From positions 1 to 64,000 of the forward strand of contig NZ_CP081862.1 of NCBI RefSeq assembly GCF_019797765.1: 64,000 bases of DNA, given 5' to 3'. Positions 39,176-48,220 of the stretch are shown here, piece after piece. The notes below the pieces were generated by a model that worked only from the letters and a program-made list of their open reading frames with translations, ran no database searches and was not told the origin of the DNA. Position 1 is the first letter of the stretch; each line of letters starts with the position of its first letter. The translations under genes were made by a program, and so were the position numbers. This stretch comes from Cellulomonas sp. C5510. GTDB lineage: Bacteria > Actinomycetota > Actinomycetes > Actinomycetales > Cellulomonadaceae.

Positions 39176-40104
39176 CCAGGCCGCCGTCCGGCGACCAGCA
39201 CGTCATCCGGGGTGGCGGCTACGAGGCGTGCGTCGCCGGCGTCGGGGCGACGCTGCGCTCCCTGCGTCACGAGCGCCGCGACCTCGTCGTGCCGTTCGAC
39301 GAGGACGAGCCCCGCCCGGCGATGCGCGGCGCGCTGCTGGCGCCCTGGCCCAACCGGACCGGGGACGGCCGCTACGCGTACGCCGGGGTGTCCCACCAGC
39401 TCCCGCTGACGGAGCCCGGGCTGGGTCACGCCGCCCACGGCCTGGTGGCGTGGCTCGGCTTCCGGCTGGTCGGGGCGACCGGGTCGCGGGTGCTGCTCAC
39501 CGGGACGATCGAGCCGCAGCCCGGCTACCCGTGGCGCGTCCGCCTGGATGTGGAGCACGCGGTCGGCGAGGACGGGTGCACCCAGCGGGTGACGGCGACC
39601 AACGAGAGCCCGCAGGTGGCGCCCTACGGCGTCGGCGGGCACCCGTACCTGGTCGCGGGAGCGGGCGGTCGCGGGGCCGTCGACGGCTGGATGCTGGAGC
39701 TGCCCGCGCGGAGGGTGCTGCTCACCGACGAGCGGCTGCTGCCCGTCCGCGAGGTCGACGTCGCGGAGCACGCCGCGCTGGACTTCCGCCGCGCGCGGCG
39801 GATCGGGCCGGCGGAGCTGAACCACGCGTGGACGGCCCTCGAGCCCGGCCCCGACGGACGCACGCGGGTGCGGGTCCTCGACGACACCGGGCGCGGCGCC
39901 GAGCTCGTCGCGGACGCGCGGTGCCGGTGGCTGCAGGTCTACACGGCCGACCACCAGGACGGCGACGCGTGGCGCGGCGGCCTCGCGGTCGAGCCGATGA
40001 CGTGCCCGCCGGACGCGCTGCGGTCCGGGCGGGACCTGGTCGGGCTCGAGCCCGGGCGGCCGTGGACGACCGGGTGGACGATCCGCGCGGTCGGGACCGG
40101 GTAG
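39172..40104 (+). CDS. Aldose 1-epimerase family protein
   Basis: The enzyme probably interconverts alpha and beta anomers of a free sugar. The 310-residue product has GalM-like features: LLAPWPNRTGDGRYAY, GHAAHGLVAWLGF with a catalytic-type His, GGHPYLVAG with the second His, and a C-terminal VEPMTCPPDALRSG whose Glu matches the catalytic base. GTG 39172 overlaps the DUF5107 stop, so the pair is translationally coupled. Context suggests mutarotation of the sugar imported by the 31313-35002 transporter. Confidence 0.88.
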   Translation: MTRPPSGDQHVIRGGGYEACVAGVGATLRSLRHERRDLVVPFDEDEPRPAMRGALLAPWPNRTGDGRYAYAGVSHQLPLTEPGLGHAAHGLVAWLGFRLVGATGSRVLLTGTIEPQPGYPWRVRLDVEHAVGEDGCTQRVTATNESPQVAPYGVGGHPYLVAGAGGRGAVDGWMLELPARRVLLTDERLLPVREVDVAEHAALDFRRARRIGPAELNHAWTALEPGPDGRTRVRVLDDTGRGAELVADARCRWLQVYTADHQDGDAWRGGLAVEPMTCPPDALRSGRDLVGLEPGRPWTTGWTIRAVGTG

Positions 40105-40114
40105 CAGCCGGGGC

Positions 40115-41338
40115 TCAGCCGGAGCGGGTTCCCCAGAGGTCGAGTGCGTGCCGCCTCGCGGCGGCGGCGGCCTCGGCGACCGCGCCGGTGACCACGACGT
40201 CGGCCCCGAGCGGGGAGATCGCCAGCACGGGCGCAGGCAGGTGCCGGCCGGTGGGGAGTGCCGCACGCGCGGCCTCGACGACCTGCTGCACCCCGGCGGA
40301 GACGGCACCCGACACCACGATGCGCTCGGGGTCGAACATGCTGGCCAGCACGTTGACGACCCGGGCGAGCATCCCCCCGACCCGCTGCACCACGCGCAGG
40401 GCGTCGGGGTCGCCGGCCGCGGCGAGCCCGAGCACCCGCTGGCCGTCGATCTCGCCGGGGGCGAGCGCGGCGAGCGCGCCGCTCGGGTCGACCTCCCCGC
40501 GGGCGACCGCCTCCGCCGCCCACTCGGCCGCGCGGGCGCCGAGGCCGGACGCCGTGCCGACGCCCTCGACGAGGTCGAACGCGACCATCTCGCCGACGCC
40601 GCCGTGCGCGCCGTGCAGCACCCGGCCGTCCACCACGACGCCCGCGCCGAGCCGGCCGCCGGCGAGCAGGGAGACGTAGTTGCGGCTCCCTGTCGCGGCC
40701 CCGGCAGCGCCCTCGGCGACAGCGGCGAGCGAGGCGTCGTTCTCGATCCGGACGAGCGGCGCCCACACCGCGAAGGCGCCCTGCAGCCCGGGGTTCATGC
40801 GGTCCCAGAACCCGTCGGGGTGCCGGGGGGACTCCCCGCGGGTGTTGACCGGCGCGGGGACGCCGGCGCACAGCGAGAGCACGTCGGCGCGGGTGCGGCC
40901 GGCGGCGTCGAGGGCGGAGTCGACGGTCCCGAGCACGGCGGCCCGGCGGGTCACCGCGTCGTCCTCGGGGTCGAGCACGGCCCGCGCCGTCCCGAGGGGC
41001 CGGGAGAGCAGGTCGGTCACGGTGGCCGTCACGTGCACCTGCCCGCTGTCGACGCCGACGAGGACCGCGCCGTCCGCCCGCAGCTCGAAGCGCCGGGCGG
41101 GCCGGCCCTTGCGGTACGTGCCGGCCTCACGGGCGTTCGGCAGCTCGCGCAGCAGGCCCATGCCCGTGAGGGCGTCGAGCGCCTCGATCGTGGTCGAGCG
41201 GGTCAGCCCGGTCGCGGCGAGGGCGTCGCTCGCGGTGAGCTCGCCGGCGCCCCAGGCGTACGCGAGCACGGCGTCCAGGCTGGCCGGCCGCGCGGGCGTC
41301 CGGGGCGGGGCCGGCGGGCCGGGGTGCGTCGTCGTCAC
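40115..41338 (-). CDS. ROK family transcriptional repressor
   Basis: ROK repressors combine a DNA-binding domain with a sugar-kinase-like sensor. The 407-residue product has an N-terminal winged helix (about 20-90; ASDALAATGLTRSTTIEAL) and a ROK domain with GVDSGQVHVTATVTD and RIENDASLAAVAEG. The zinc-binding CxCGxxGCxE segment and the catalytic GEIGH of ROK glucokinases are absent (GVGEMVAFDLVEG stands there), so it is a regulator without kinase activity. GTG 41338 is chosen over upstream starts that would cross the promoter palindromes. It is divergent from the CUT1 operon. Confidence 0.88.
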   Translation of the reverse strand: MTTTHPGPPAPPRTPARPASLDAVLAYAWGAGELTASDALAATGLTRSTTIEALDALTGMGLLRELPNAREAGTYRKGRPARRFELRADGAVLVGVDSGQVHVTATVTDLLSRPLGTARAVLDPEDDAVTRRAAVLGTVDSALDAAGRTRADVLSLCAGVPAPVNTRGESPRHPDGFWDRMNPGLQGAFAVWAPLVRIENDASLAAVAEGAAGAATGSRNYVSLLAGGRLGAGVVVDGRVLHGAHGGVGEMVAFDLVEGVGTASGLGARAAEWAAEAVARGEVDPSGALAALAPGEIDGQRVLGLAAAGDPDALRVVQRVGGMLARVVNVLASMFDPERIVVSGAVSAGVQQVVEAARAALPTGRHLPAPVLAISPLGADVVVTGAVAEAAAAARRHALDLWGTRSG

Positions 41339-41383
41339 GGGTCTTGACCGTCCTTCTCCAGGGGTGCCAGACTGCCGGAACCG

Positions 41384-41408
41384 ACTTGATTCGGCAAGTA
41401 GATCTACT
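41384..41408. promoter_or_regulatory. Nested palindromes between ROK repressor and CUT1 operon
   Basis: Two inverted repeats overlap: ACTTG (41384-41388) with CAAGT (41395-41399), and the perfect 12-mer AGTAGATCTACT (41397-41408). They lie 46 bp from the ROK start and 51 bp from the binding-protein start, as expected for a shared operator. Confidence 0.6.
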
Positions 41409-41458
41409 CGGCGCACGATGACGTGCGCCGACCGGTGTCCGCGACGAGGGGGACGAGG

Positions 41459-42781
41459 GTGTCCGAGATCTCACGACGAGAACGACGTGCACCACGGCGG
41501 CGACGCGCGCTGGCGGCGGCCCTGGTGGCCGTGGCGGGCGGGACGCTGGCGCTGGCCGGCTGCGCGGGTGACGGCCGCGAGGAGGTGCGGTTCGCGTTCA
41601 GCAAGCGCGAGGCGATCGGCTTCATGACCGAGCTGGTCGACGACTACAACGCCTCGCAGGACGACGTGCGGATCGAGCTCGACACCTCGGGCGTCGACGT
41701 CGTCTCCGCCAGCTTCGTCCGGGGCAACCCCCCGGACATCGCGCTGTCGAACTACAACATGGAGACGTCCCGGTTCGTGCAGCGCGGGGCCCTGAGCGAC
41801 CTGTCGGACACCGAGGCGGCCGGCCGCATCCGCGAGGACCTGCAGCCCCTCATGGACCAGTACGGCTCCTACCCCGGGCGGGTCAGCGCGCTGCCGTACT
41901 CCGTCATGGCCGCGTCCGTCATCTACAACAAGCAGCTCTTCGCCGAGCACGGCGTCGAGGTCCCGCAGACCTGGAGCGAGCTGCTCGAGGCCTGCGCGAC
42001 GTTCCAGGACGCCGGGGTGACGCCGATCTACGGGACGTTCAAGGACGACTGGACCGTCGCACAGGGCTGGTTCGACTACGCGGTGGGCGGGCAGCTCGAC
42101 GTGCTCGGGTTCTTCGAGGACCTCGCGGCGCAGGGCACCGACGTCGGCCCCGGCGCGCCGGCGTCGTTCTCGCAGGACTTCGCCCGCCCGCTGGAGCAGG
42201 TCTCCGAGCTGCTGCCGTACACGAACCCCGACGCCGCGAGCCGCGCCTACGGCGACGGCAACCTGGCCTTCGCCACCGGGGAGGCGGCGATGTACCTGCA
42301 GGGGCCGTGGGCGTTCAGCGAGATCGCGAAGACGGACCCGGACCTCGACCTCGGCACCTTCCCGCTGCCGATGACCGACGACCCGGACGACCTCAAGGTG
42401 CGCGTCAACATGGACCTCGCGGCCTGGATCCCCGTCGAGGCGCAGCACCCCGACGCCGCGCGCGACTTCCTGGAGTACCTGTTCCAGCCGGAGGTCGTCG
42501 AGGCGTACAACGCGTCCCAGCTCGGCTTCGCGCCGACCACGGACGCCGCGCCGGTCGACGACCCCCGCGTCGCCGGCATGGCCGAGTACTACGAGACGGG
42601 CCGGGTGTACCAGGGGCCGTCCGTGCTCATCCCCAAGACCATCCCGGTCAACAGCTACGCCCAGGCGATGATCCTCGGCCAGGACACCGCCGCCACGCTG
42701 CGCACGCTCGACGCGGACTGGGCGCGGCTCGCGTTCCGACAGCCCGCGCCGGCCGCCGAGACGAAGGAGTCCTCGCGATGA
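41459..42781 (+). CDS. Sugar ABC transporter substrate-binding lipoprotein (CUT1)
   Basis: This MalE-like lipoprotein binds an oligosaccharide for import. The 440-residue product has an Arg-rich N terminus, a lipobox LAGC at about residue 35, and a type 2 binding-protein fold with PPDIALSNYNMETS, ALPYSVMAASVIYNKQLF, FATGEAAMYLQGPWAF and the hinge-region end DAARDFLEYLFQPE. GTG 41459 follows gacgaggg. The alpha-glucosidase in the same operon suggests maltose- or isomaltose-type alpha-glucosides as substrate. Confidence 0.9.
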   Translation: MSEISRRERRAPRRRRALAAALVAVAGGTLALAGCAGDGREEVRFAFSKREAIGFMTELVDDYNASQDDVRIELDTSGVDVVSASFVRGNPPDIALSNYNMETSRFVQRGALSDLSDTEAAGRIREDLQPLMDQYGSYPGRVSALPYSVMAASVIYNKQLFAEHGVEVPQTWSELLEACATFQDAGVTPIYGTFKDDWTVAQGWFDYAVGGQLDVLGFFEDLAAQGTDVGPGAPASFSQDFARPLEQVSELLPYTNPDAASRAYGDGNLAFATGEAAMYLQGPWAFSEIAKTDPDLDLGTFPLPMTDDPDDLKVRVNMDLAAWIPVEAQHPDAARDFLEYLFQPEVVEAYNASQLGFAPTTDAAPVDDPRVAGMAEYYETGRVYQGPSVLIPKTIPVNSYAQAMILGQDTAATLRTLDADWARLAFRQPAPAAETKESSR

Positions 42782-43722
42782 GCGCCACCGTCACCACCCC
42801 GGCCGGCACAGGGGGCGGCCCCGGGACCAGGCCCGCCCCGAGCGCGGCCCACCGGCCGCACCGCCGCCGCGTCGAGCCGATCTACTACCTGTTCCTGCTG
42901 CCCACGGTCGTGCTGTTCACGCTCGCGATCACGGTGCCGGGCGTCGTCGGGATCTTCTTCAGCTTCACCGACTCGATCGGCATCGGGGACTGGAGCTTCG
43001 TCGGGCTGACCAACTACATCGCGATGTTCAGCGACCCGGCCGTCGTGCAGAGCTACCTGTTCACGTTCGGGTTCTCGGTGGCCACCGTGGTCGTCGTCAA
43101 CGTGGTGGCGTTCCTGCTCGCGGTGGGGCTCACGTCGCGCATCCGCATGAGGACGGCGCTGCGGACCGTCTTCGTGGTCCCGATGGTGATCTCCGGGATC
43201 ATCATCGCCTACGTCTTCAACTTCCTGTTCTCCAACTCCCTGCCCGCGGCCGGCTCGGCGCTCGGCGTCCCGTGGCTGGAGACGAGCCTGCTCGCGAACC
43301 CCGACCTCGCGTGGGTCGCCATCGTCGCGGTCACGGCCTGGCAGGCGGTCCCCGGCACGATGCTCATCTACATCGCCGGCCTGCTGTCCGTGCCGTCCGA
43401 CGTCTACGAGGCGGCGGACCTGGACGGCGCGAGCAAGGTCCAGCAGCTCCTGCGCATCACGGTGCCGCTCGTGGCCGGGTACGTGGTCATCAACGTCATC
43501 CTCGGCTTCAAGGGCTTCCTCAACGCCTACGACATCATCGTCGGCCTCACCAACGGCGGCCCCGGGACGGCCACGCGCAGCGTCGCGATGACGATCATCG
43601 CCGGCTTCAACGGCGGCGACTACGCCTACCAGATGGCCAACGCCACCATCTTCTTCGTCGTCGCGGTGCTCATCTCCCTCCTGCAGCTCTCGCTGATGCG
43701 GAACAACCGGAAGGCCTCGTGA
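42778..43722 (+). CDS. Sugar ABC transporter permease (MalF-like)
   Basis: The 314-residue membrane protein is one half of the CUT1 channel. It has a Pro/Arg-rich cytoplasmic start, six predicted helices, and the EAA loop YEAADLDGASKVQQLLRITV, which contacts the ATPase. ATG 42778 overlaps the binding-protein stop (ATGA). As in many actinobacterial CUT1 operons, no ATPase is encoded here, so a shared MsiK-type ATPase elsewhere is likely. Confidence 0.93.
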   Translation: MSATVTTPAGTGGGPGTRPAPSAAHRPHRRRVEPIYYLFLLPTVVLFTLAITVPGVVGIFFSFTDSIGIGDWSFVGLTNYIAMFSDPAVVQSYLFTFGFSVATVVVVNVVAFLLAVGLTSRIRMRTALRTVFVVPMVISGIIIAYVFNFLFSNSLPAAGSALGVPWLETSLLANPDLAWVAIVAVTAWQAVPGTMLIYIAGLLSVPSDVYEAADLDGASKVQQLLRITVPLVAGYVVINVILGFKGFLNAYDIIVGLTNGGPGTATRSVAMTIIAGFNGGDYAYQMANATIFFVVAVLISLLQLSLMRNNRKAS

Positions 43723-44627
43723 TGGCGACGCAGACCCTGGCGGCCGGCGGCCGCACGCCCACCACCGGCACCACCCCCGGCGGGCGGCCCGCCCGCGGCG
43801 ACCGCGCCGCGCGCGTGAGCTGGTCCGGCACCGTCGTCCTCGCCCTGTGCGCGGTCACCGTGCTGCTGCCGCTGTACGTGACGGTGTCGATGGCGTTCAA
43901 GACGCAGAGCCAGGCGGTCGACGGCCAGGCGTTCTCGCTGCCCGCGCCGTTCAGTATCGACGGGTTCGTCCAGGCGTGGAACCTCACGGACTTCCCCGTC
44001 GGGGCCGGCATCTCGCTGTTCGTGACCGCCGGCACCGTCGCCGCGACCATCCTGCTCGCCGCGTTCGCGTCGTACGCGATCGTCCGGAACTGGGACCGCC
44101 GGCTGTTCCGGTACTCGTTCTACTACCTGCTCGCGGCGATGTTCATCCCGTTCCCGGTGGTGGCGCTGCCGCAGATCCAGCTCACCGGGCGCGTGGGGCT
44201 CGACAACCCCGTCGGCGTGGTGCTGCTGGCCACGATGTTCCAGCTGAGCTTCAGCGTGCTGCTGTTCACGGCGTTCCTGCGCTCCATCCCCGACGAGCTC
44301 GAGGAGAGCGCCCGCCTGGACGGCGCCACCACGTGGCAGACGTTCTGGCGGCTGATCTTCCCGCTGCTCGCCCCGATGAGTGCGACCGTCGGGATCTTCG
44401 CGTTCCTGTACGCCTGGAACGACTTCATGATGCCGTCGCTGATCATCGCCGACCCCGCCCTGCAGACGCTGCCCGTGCGGCAGAACCTGTTCCAGACGCA
44501 GTTCAGCAACAACTACCACGTGGCCTTCGCGTCCTACCTCATGGCCATGGCGCCCGCGATCCTCGCGTACCTGTTCACGCAGCGCTGGGTCATGGCGGGC
44601 GTCACGCAGGGCGCCGTCAAGGGCTGA
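43722..44627 (+). CDS. Sugar ABC transporter permease (MalG-like)
   Basis: The 301-residue membrane protein is the second half of the CUT1 channel. It has six helices, the EAA loop LEESARLDGATTWQTFWRLI, and the MalG-type ending GVTQGAVKG. ATG 43722 overlaps the previous stop by one base. The downstream alpha-glucosidase begins after 41 nt. Confidence 0.93.
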   Translation: MATQTLAAGGRTPTTGTTPGGRPARGDRAARVSWSGTVVLALCAVTVLLPLYVTVSMAFKTQSQAVDGQAFSLPAPFSIDGFVQAWNLTDFPVGAGISLFVTAGTVAATILLAAFASYAIVRNWDRRLFRYSFYYLLAAMFIPFPVVALPQIQLTGRVGLDNPVGVVLLATMFQLSFSVLLFTAFLRSIPDELEESARLDGATTWQTFWRLIFPLLAPMSATVGIFAFLYAWNDFMMPSLIIADPALQTLPVRQNLFQTQFSNNYHVAFASYLMAMAPAILAYLFTQRWVMAGVTQGAVKG

Positions 44628-44668
44628 CCGACCCGACCCGACCCGATCGTCCAGGAGGAACCGCCAGC

Positions 44669-46384
44669 ATGACCGCACCGCACCCCACCGCCCCGGCCAC
44701 CGACACCGACCTCGTGCCCGACGGCCACGCCGTGGTGCCGCCGTGGTGGCGCCAGGCGGTCGTCTACCAGGTCTACCCGCGCAGCTTCGCGGACGCCGAC
44801 GGGGACGGCCTGGGCGACATCGCCGGCATCGTCTCCCGCGCGGACTACCTCGCGGAGCTCGGCGTCGACGCGGTGTGGCTCAGCCCGTTCTACCCGTCCG
44901 CGCTCGCGGACGGCGGCTACGACGTGGCGGACTACCGCGACGTCGACCCGCGGCTCGGCACCCTCGAGGACCTCGACGCGCTCGTCACGGCCCTGCACAC
45001 CCGGGGGATCAAGGTGGTCGTGGACATCGTCCCGAACCACACCTCCGACCAGCACCGCTGGTTCCAGGAGGCGCTCGCGGCCGGGCGCGGGTCGGCTGCG
45101 CGGGAGCGGTACATCTTCCGCGAGGGGACGGGGCCGGACGGGTCGCTGCCGCCCACGGACTGGGAGTCGACGTTCGGCGGCCCGGCGTGGACGCGTGTCG
45201 CCGACGGCCAGTGGTACCTGCACAACTTCGCCGCCGAGCAGCCGGACCTCAACTGGGACCACCGGGAGGTGCGGGACGACTTCCTCACCACGCTGCGGTT
45301 CTGGTCGGACCGCGGGGTCGACGGGTTCCGCATCGACGTCGCGCACATGCTCACGAAGGACCTCAGCGAGCCCCTGCCGTCGGCGGCCGAGCTGAAGGCG
45401 CTGCCCCGGGACGGGAACCACCCGCTGCACGACCGGGACGACGTGCACGAGGTCTACGCGGAGTGGCGCACGGTGCTCAACTCCTACGACCCGCCGCGTG
45501 CGGCCGTCGCGGAGGCCTGGGTGGACTCCGCCCGCGTCCCGCTGTACGCCCGGCCGGAGAGCCTCGGGCAGTCGTTCAACTTCGACCTGCTGCTCGCCGA
45601 GCCCGACGCCGCGCAGTTCCGGCGGCTCGTGACCGACAACCTCGAGCTCGCGTCCCGCTCCGGGTCGTCCAGCACGTGGGTGCTGTCGAACCACGACGTC
45701 GTCCGGCACGCCACCCGGTACGGGCTGCCCCGCGGCGACGGCAGCCGGGACCCGCGCGAGCGCGGCGCGGACTGGCTGCTGCGCGGGGGGCCGGAGGAGG
45801 AGCTCGACCGGGACCTCGGGCTGCGGCTCGCCCGCGCCGCGACGCTGTTCGTGCTGGGCCTGCCCGGGTCGACGTACCTCTACCAGGGCGAGGAGCTGGG
45901 CCTCCACGAGGTCGCGGACATCCCCGCGGACCGGCGGCAGGACCCCACGTTCGCCCGCACCGGCGGCGCGCACGTGGGTCGTGACGGGTGCCGCGTGCCG
46001 CTGCCGTGGACGGCGGAGGGCGGGTCGTTCGGGTTCGGAGCCGGTGGCGCCCACCTGCCGCAGCCGGCGTGGTTCGCCCGCCACGCCGCGGACGTGCAGG
46101 ACGGGGACCCGGACTCGACGCTGACGCTCTACCGGCGGGCGCTCGCGCTGCGCCGCACGCTCCAGACCGCGGAGCGCCTGGAGTGGGTCGGGACGGGCCG
46201 TGAGGACGTCGTGCACTACGTGCGGCCCCACGGCTGGCACGTCGTGACGAACACCGGGACGGAGCCCTACCGGGTGGCCGGCGACCTCGAGCGGCTCCTG
46301 GCGAGCGTGCCCGGTGACGGGCCGGACGTCCCGGGCGGCTCGACGGCGTGGTTCCGGTCCCGCCGGAGCTCGGCAGGGCTGTGA
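44669..46384 (+). CDS. GH13 alpha-glucosidase / oligo-1,6-glucosidase
   Basis: This cytoplasmic glycosidase hydrolyses imported alpha-glucosides to glucose. The 571-residue product starts with VYQVYPRSFADADGDGLGD, including the QxYPRSFxD motif and DADGDGxGD calcium site. It has the GH13 regions VDIVPNHTS, DGFRIDVAH (catalytic Asp), AVAEAW (general acid Glu) and VLSNHDVVRH (transition-state Asp). No signal peptide is present. ATG 44669 follows a perfect aggagg. It closes the ROK-controlled importer operon. Distinguishing alpha-1,4 from alpha-1,6 preference needs biochemical data. Confidence 0.93.
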   Translation: MTAPHPTAPATDTDLVPDGHAVVPPWWRQAVVYQVYPRSFADADGDGLGDIAGIVSRADYLAELGVDAVWLSPFYPSALADGGYDVADYRDVDPRLGTLEDLDALVTALHTRGIKVVVDIVPNHTSDQHRWFQEALAAGRGSAARERYIFREGTGPDGSLPPTDWESTFGGPAWTRVADGQWYLHNFAAEQPDLNWDHREVRDDFLTTLRFWSDRGVDGFRIDVAHMLTKDLSEPLPSAAELKALPRDGNHPLHDRDDVHEVYAEWRTVLNSYDPPRAAVAEAWVDSARVPLYARPESLGQSFNFDLLLAEPDAAQFRRLVTDNLELASRSGSSSTWVLSNHDVVRHATRYGLPRGDGSRDPRERGADWLLRGGPEEELDRDLGLRLARAATLFVLGLPGSTYLYQGEELGLHEVADIPADRRQDPTFARTGGAHVGRDGCRVPLPWTAEGGSFGFGAGGAHLPQPAWFARHAADVQDGDPDSTLTLYRRALALRRTLQTAERLEWVGTGREDVVHYVRPHGWHVVTNTGTEPYRVAGDLERLLASVPGDGPDVPGGSTAWFRSRRSSAGL

Positions 46385-46431
46385 CGGGACACGCCCGCCG
46401 CCACGGGCGGTCGACCTCCTGACCAGGGGCG

Positions 46432-47421
46432 TCAGGCCACGCGGAACCGCGTCACCAGGTCGTCCATGACCGCGTCGAGACGGGCGTCCACCCGGCGGCG
46501 CGCCGGGTCGGCGTCGTGCCAGGCGACGATCTGGCGCGCGCCCTCCTCGAACGTGACGGTCGTCCGGAAGTCCGGGACGAGGGCGCGCAGCTTGCTGGTG
46601 TCGAACACCATCGAGTGGGCCTTGTCCCCCAGCAGGCCGGCGCCCCAGTCCGGGTCCGCCGCCGCGATGGCGTCCGACGGGACGTGCACGACGCGGGGCT
46701 CCACGCCGGCGGCGGCGGCGAGCGCGCGGACCACCTGGTTCCACGTGAGCACGTCGTCCGAGGTGATGTGGAACGCGTCGCCGAGCGCCCGCGGGTGCCC
46801 GAGCAGCGGGACGAACCCGCGGGCGAAGTCCTCGTGGTGCGTGAGGGTCCACAGCGAGGTCCCGTCGCCGTGCACGACGACCTCCTTGCCCTGGCGCATC
46901 CGCTCCACCGCGGTCCACCCGCCGTCCAGCGGCACGGACGTGCGGTCGTACGTGTGGGACGGGCGGACGACCGTGACGGGGAAGCCGGAGTCGCGGTACG
47001 CGCGCTGCAGCAGGTCCTCGCACGCGATCTTGTCGCGCGAGTACTGCCAGAACGGGTTGCGCAGCGGCGTGGACTCGGTGACGGGCAGGCGCTCCGGCGG
47101 CGTCTGGTAGGCGGACGCGGAGCTGATGAACACGTACTGCCCGGTGCGGCCGGTGAACAGCTCGATGTCCGTGGTGACGTGCTGCGGCGTGAACGCCACC
47201 CAGTCGACGACGGCGTCGAACTCCCGGTCGCCGAGCGCGTCGCGCACGGACGCGGGGTCGCGGATGTCGCCGTGGACCGCCTCGACGCCCTCGGGCAGGG
47301 GGCGGGCGGACGCGGAGCCGCGGTGCAGGACGGTGACGTCGAGACCGCGCTCGACGGCGAGGCGGGTGACGGCGGAGCTGATGACGCCGGTGCCGCCGAT
47401 GACGAGGACGCGAAGGGCCAT
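46432..47421 (-). CDS. NAD-dependent epimerase/dehydratase family SDR
   Basis: The 329-residue extended SDR has an N-terminal Rossmann motif VLVIGGTGVIS, an acidic-to-Arg cofactor strand (VTVLHRG), and the YSRDK variant of the catalytic Tyr-x-x-x-Lys. It resembles sugar-nucleotide epimerases and CSP41-type proteins (HGDIRDPASV, VFISSASAYQ). The substrate is unknown. It is a lone minus-strand gene convergent with the alpha-glucosidase gene and need not be part of that pathway. Confidence 0.85.
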   Translation of the reverse strand: MALRVLVIGGTGVISSAVTRLAVERGLDVTVLHRGSASARPLPEGVEAVHGDIRDPASVRDALGDREFDAVVDWVAFTPQHVTTDIELFTGRTGQYVFISSASAYQTPPERLPVTESTPLRNPFWQYSRDKIACEDLLQRAYRDSGFPVTVVRPSHTYDRTSVPLDGGWTAVERMRQGKEVVVHGDGTSLWTLTHHEDFARGFVPLLGHPRALGDAFHITSDDVLTWNQVVRALAAAAGVEPRVVHVPSDAIAAADPDWGAGLLGDKAHSMVFDTSKLRALVPDFRTTVTFEEGARQIVAWHDADPARRRVDARLDAVMDDLVTRFRVA

Positions 47422-47630
47422 GCCGCACGGTAGCCCCCCGGACGGGCCGCGCGCAGGGCGGGGTCGGACCGGGGAGCGGACGAGGGCCCGCGGCAGTGGC
47501 GAGCGAGACGCCGAGATCGGGCCGTACGTCCCGCGCGGGCGTGGGCGGGGCGTGCCAGGGCCTCACCCACCCGGGGGGCCCGGGGCCGCGCGGGCGAGGT
47601 CGGAGTTCGACCCGGACCGCCGGCCGGAGC

Positions 47631-48116
47631 ATGGTGGGGGTCGTGCTTCTGGACGAGCCGACCCCGCGCGCCGGGGTCCCGCGGGACGCGCTGCCGCCCG
47701 TCGGGGACGAGCAGGACGACGTCATCGGGCAGGCGCGCCGCCGGGCGGAGCTGGTGCGCGACCACGTCGAGCAGGCCCTCGCGCTGGCCGAGCAGCAGGG
47801 CGGTCCCTTCGACTTCCTGTCGCTCGCGAGCGCCGCGCACTGCTCGGTCGCGTACCTCCGGCAGCACCGCGAGTTCGCCACCCGGATCCGCGCGCTCCAG
47901 GCGACCGTGCCGCAGGATCCCGAGGACGAGCGGTGCCGCGCGCTGCGGGGCCGGCTCGTGCGCGCCGAGCGGCGGGCCGCGGCGCTCCAGGCAGCCGTCA
48001 CCCGGTTGGAGGAGGAGAACGCCCGGCTCCGGGACCGGCTCGCGGCGCAGGTGCGGTCGGTGCCCGTCGCGCGCCTCGGCCCCGGGATCCGGCGCCCGGG
48101 GGCGCCGCTGCGCTGA
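47631..48116 (+). CDS. DUF6262/TnpC-like helix-rich protein (orphan)
   Basis: The 161-residue product has a helical domain with DDVIGQARRRAELVRDHVEQ, a winged-helix-like FLSLASAAHCSVAYLRQH (about 65-85), and a C-terminal coiled coil ERRAAALQAAVTRLEEENAR. This layout resembles DUF6262 or Tn554 TnpC accessory proteins that accompany tyrosine-recombinase transposases. No transposase is present here, so it may be a transposon relic or a domesticated DNA-binding protein. ATG 47631 or GTG 47643 could start it. The 209-bp gap before it shows nothing. Confidence 0.6.
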   Translation: MVGVVLLDEPTPRAGVPRDALPPVGDEQDDVIGQARRRAELVRDHVEQALALAEQQGGPFDFLSLASAAHCSVAYLRQHREFATRIRALQATVPQDPEDERCRALRGRLVRAERRAAALQAAVTRLEEENARLRDRLAAQVRSVPVARLGPGIRRPGAPLR

Positions 48117-48220
48117 GCGCACGGCGACACGCCGGGGCGCTACGCCCGCGCGGGTGGATCTGGCCGCTCGCGACCAGGGTCGTCGGCTGGTGGCGGGACC
48201 TTGGGCCCAAGCGCGCGACA

